The notes under the pieces were generated by a model that saw only the letters and a list, made by a program, of their open reading frames with translations, was not told the DNA's origin and did not search any database. Both the position numbers and the translations under genes were made by a program. This document shows, piece by piece, positions 63,065-64,000 of a stretch of DNA of 64,000 nt. The stretch comes from Raphanus sativus. Taxonomy: Eukaryota > Streptophyta > Magnoliopsida > Brassicales > Brassicaceae. The DNA lies in assembly GCF_000801105.2 (NCBI RefSeq), contig NC_079512.1, positions 744,263 to 808,262 of the forward strand, in the 5' to 3' direction. Every line of letters begins with the position of its first letter. Within the stretch, counting starts at the first letter, position 1.

Positions 63065-63684
63065 GGTAAAACAGATACAACCTGAGTTATTCGAAGGGAA
63101 ACCTTGAATGCAAGCGAGCAAGGCTTAATATACAGAGACACTATATAAAAGAGTGATATCAAAAAGACTGAGCAAGAAAAGAAATGAATTTGAGTAGTAG
63201 AGAAAATGTGTTTTCTTTTCTTTCTGCGTGTAGACTAATAAGAGGACAAATATAAATGATGGAGAAAGGTAGTTATCTAGAGATTGATGGTAACGGTGAT
63301 AGTGGAGATGTTGGGGAGAGATGGATGAGCAAGTGTTGTGATCGTGTTTGCCTTTTATTTTATTTTTCTATTTTGTTTTTGTTGTTTTATAGATAATTTT
63401 TAATTTTATTTTATAAAAGAAAATAATTACCACTTGTCAAAATATTATTGGTATAGTGACTTGTGCTTTATTATATAGGGATTATTTCTCTGAAATAATC
63501 GGTTTCAAATCAATTATAATAAAATAAATAGCTAAAGACGTTATAAAAAAATAGCTAAAATAACTAATCATTCACGTTATTTTCCTTTATTTAAATTTAT
63601 TCGTCTAGACGAATTTAGTATGGACTTATTCTGCAAAAGTCCAGACTAAAATTGAATTCCCTACAAAACACAGATATGATTCAT
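63065..63684. other. AT-rich DNA
   Basis: No supported gene. TTTATTATATAGGGATTATT at about 63468 could be the far edge of the element suspected at 61255; this is weak. Confidence 0.4.
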
Positions 63685-64000
63685 ATATGGGTGGAAATCT
63701 ACTAGAACTTTGCGGATTAGATCTCTCCCAGAATGAATTCAGCGGTGAGATAGATCCCAGTAGAGATTGGAGGTCTTCTAGAATTGCATGCTCTCAATCT
63801 CTCTCATAACTATTTATCAGGGGTAATACCAAGAAAATTTTCAGGTCTAAAGAATGTAGAAAGCCTTGATCTTTCTTTCAACAGATTACGAGCTGAGCAG
63901 CCTCGCGGTCTTTAATCTCTCATACAACAACTTATCAGGAGTCATTCCACATGGAAAACAGTTTAATACTTTTGATACAAAAAGCTACTTAGGTAGTCCT
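63685..64000 (+). pseudogene. LRR receptor-like protein (RLP) relic, runs off the window
   Basis: Leucine-rich repeat coding pieces of the RLP C-terminal repeats: MGGNLLELCGLDLSQNEFSG near 63688, then in another frame LHALNLSHNYLSGVIPRKFS and [14 protein letters not shown], then after a deletion of about ten codons near 63890 [20 protein letters not shown] to the window edge. At least two frame changes (near 63747 and 63892) break it. Family members are cell-surface proteins in defence and development. Whether more sequence follows is beyond the window. Confidence 0.7.

Overview
The window is plant nuclear DNA from the mustard family, most likely a Brassica-type diploid or allopolyploid. Genes have many short GT-AG introns in AT-rich spacers, and the anchor genes follow, in one direction, the order of the Arabidopsis thaliana chromosome 1 block running from about At1g79000 down to At1g78700: HAC1, a USP-domain kinase (At1g78940-like), the type II proton pyrophosphatase, V-ATPase subunit A, an At1g78880-like membrane protein, a UBC13-type E2, LSH7, an At1g78810-like protein, an ALG2 relic and BEH4. 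Many Arabidopsis genes of that block are missing, which fits one fractionated subgenome of the Brassiceae triplication. The locus names come from my memory of the Arabidopsis map and were not searched.

Layout. 1-24 kb is gene-rich: the 3' part of HAC1 (+), the kinase (+), the pyrophosphatase (-), a decayed DUF1985-containing MULE-like region (16.4-19.2 kb) and VHA-A (-). 24.5-42 kb is an accessory block of transposons and gene fragments: a tiny TRIM retroelement, two PIF/Harbinger-type MITEs with 3-bp target duplications, an RRP41 fragment, and a cullin pseudogene whose first exon is split by a MITE that itself carries a 7.2-kb Mutator-like element with a perfect 9-bp target duplication. That element encodes a MURA-type transposase and, convergently, a DUF1985-Ulp1 protease-like protein; both are damaged. 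An orphan exon and another MULE-like region follow.

42-47 kb returns to conserved genes (At1g78880-like and UBC13). 47-50 kb holds two tRNA-derived SINEs and a hAT-type MITE. LSH7 lies at 50.2 kb, followed by two Stowaway-like MITEs, a dead ZRK-type kinase, the At1g78810-like gene, the ALG2 relic and BEH4. The last 3.5 kb is AT-rich repeat DNA with a hAT-like element and an LRR receptor-like protein relic running off the edge.

Functionally the intact genes are housekeeping and regulatory: chromatin acetylation, endomembrane acidification (two separate proton pumps), K63 ubiquitin ligation, organ-boundary and brassinosteroid transcription factors. They are neighbours by ancestry and do not form a pathway. 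I see no convincing novel multi-gene system. The most informative structure is the three-level nested insertion at 28.6-38.9 kb.
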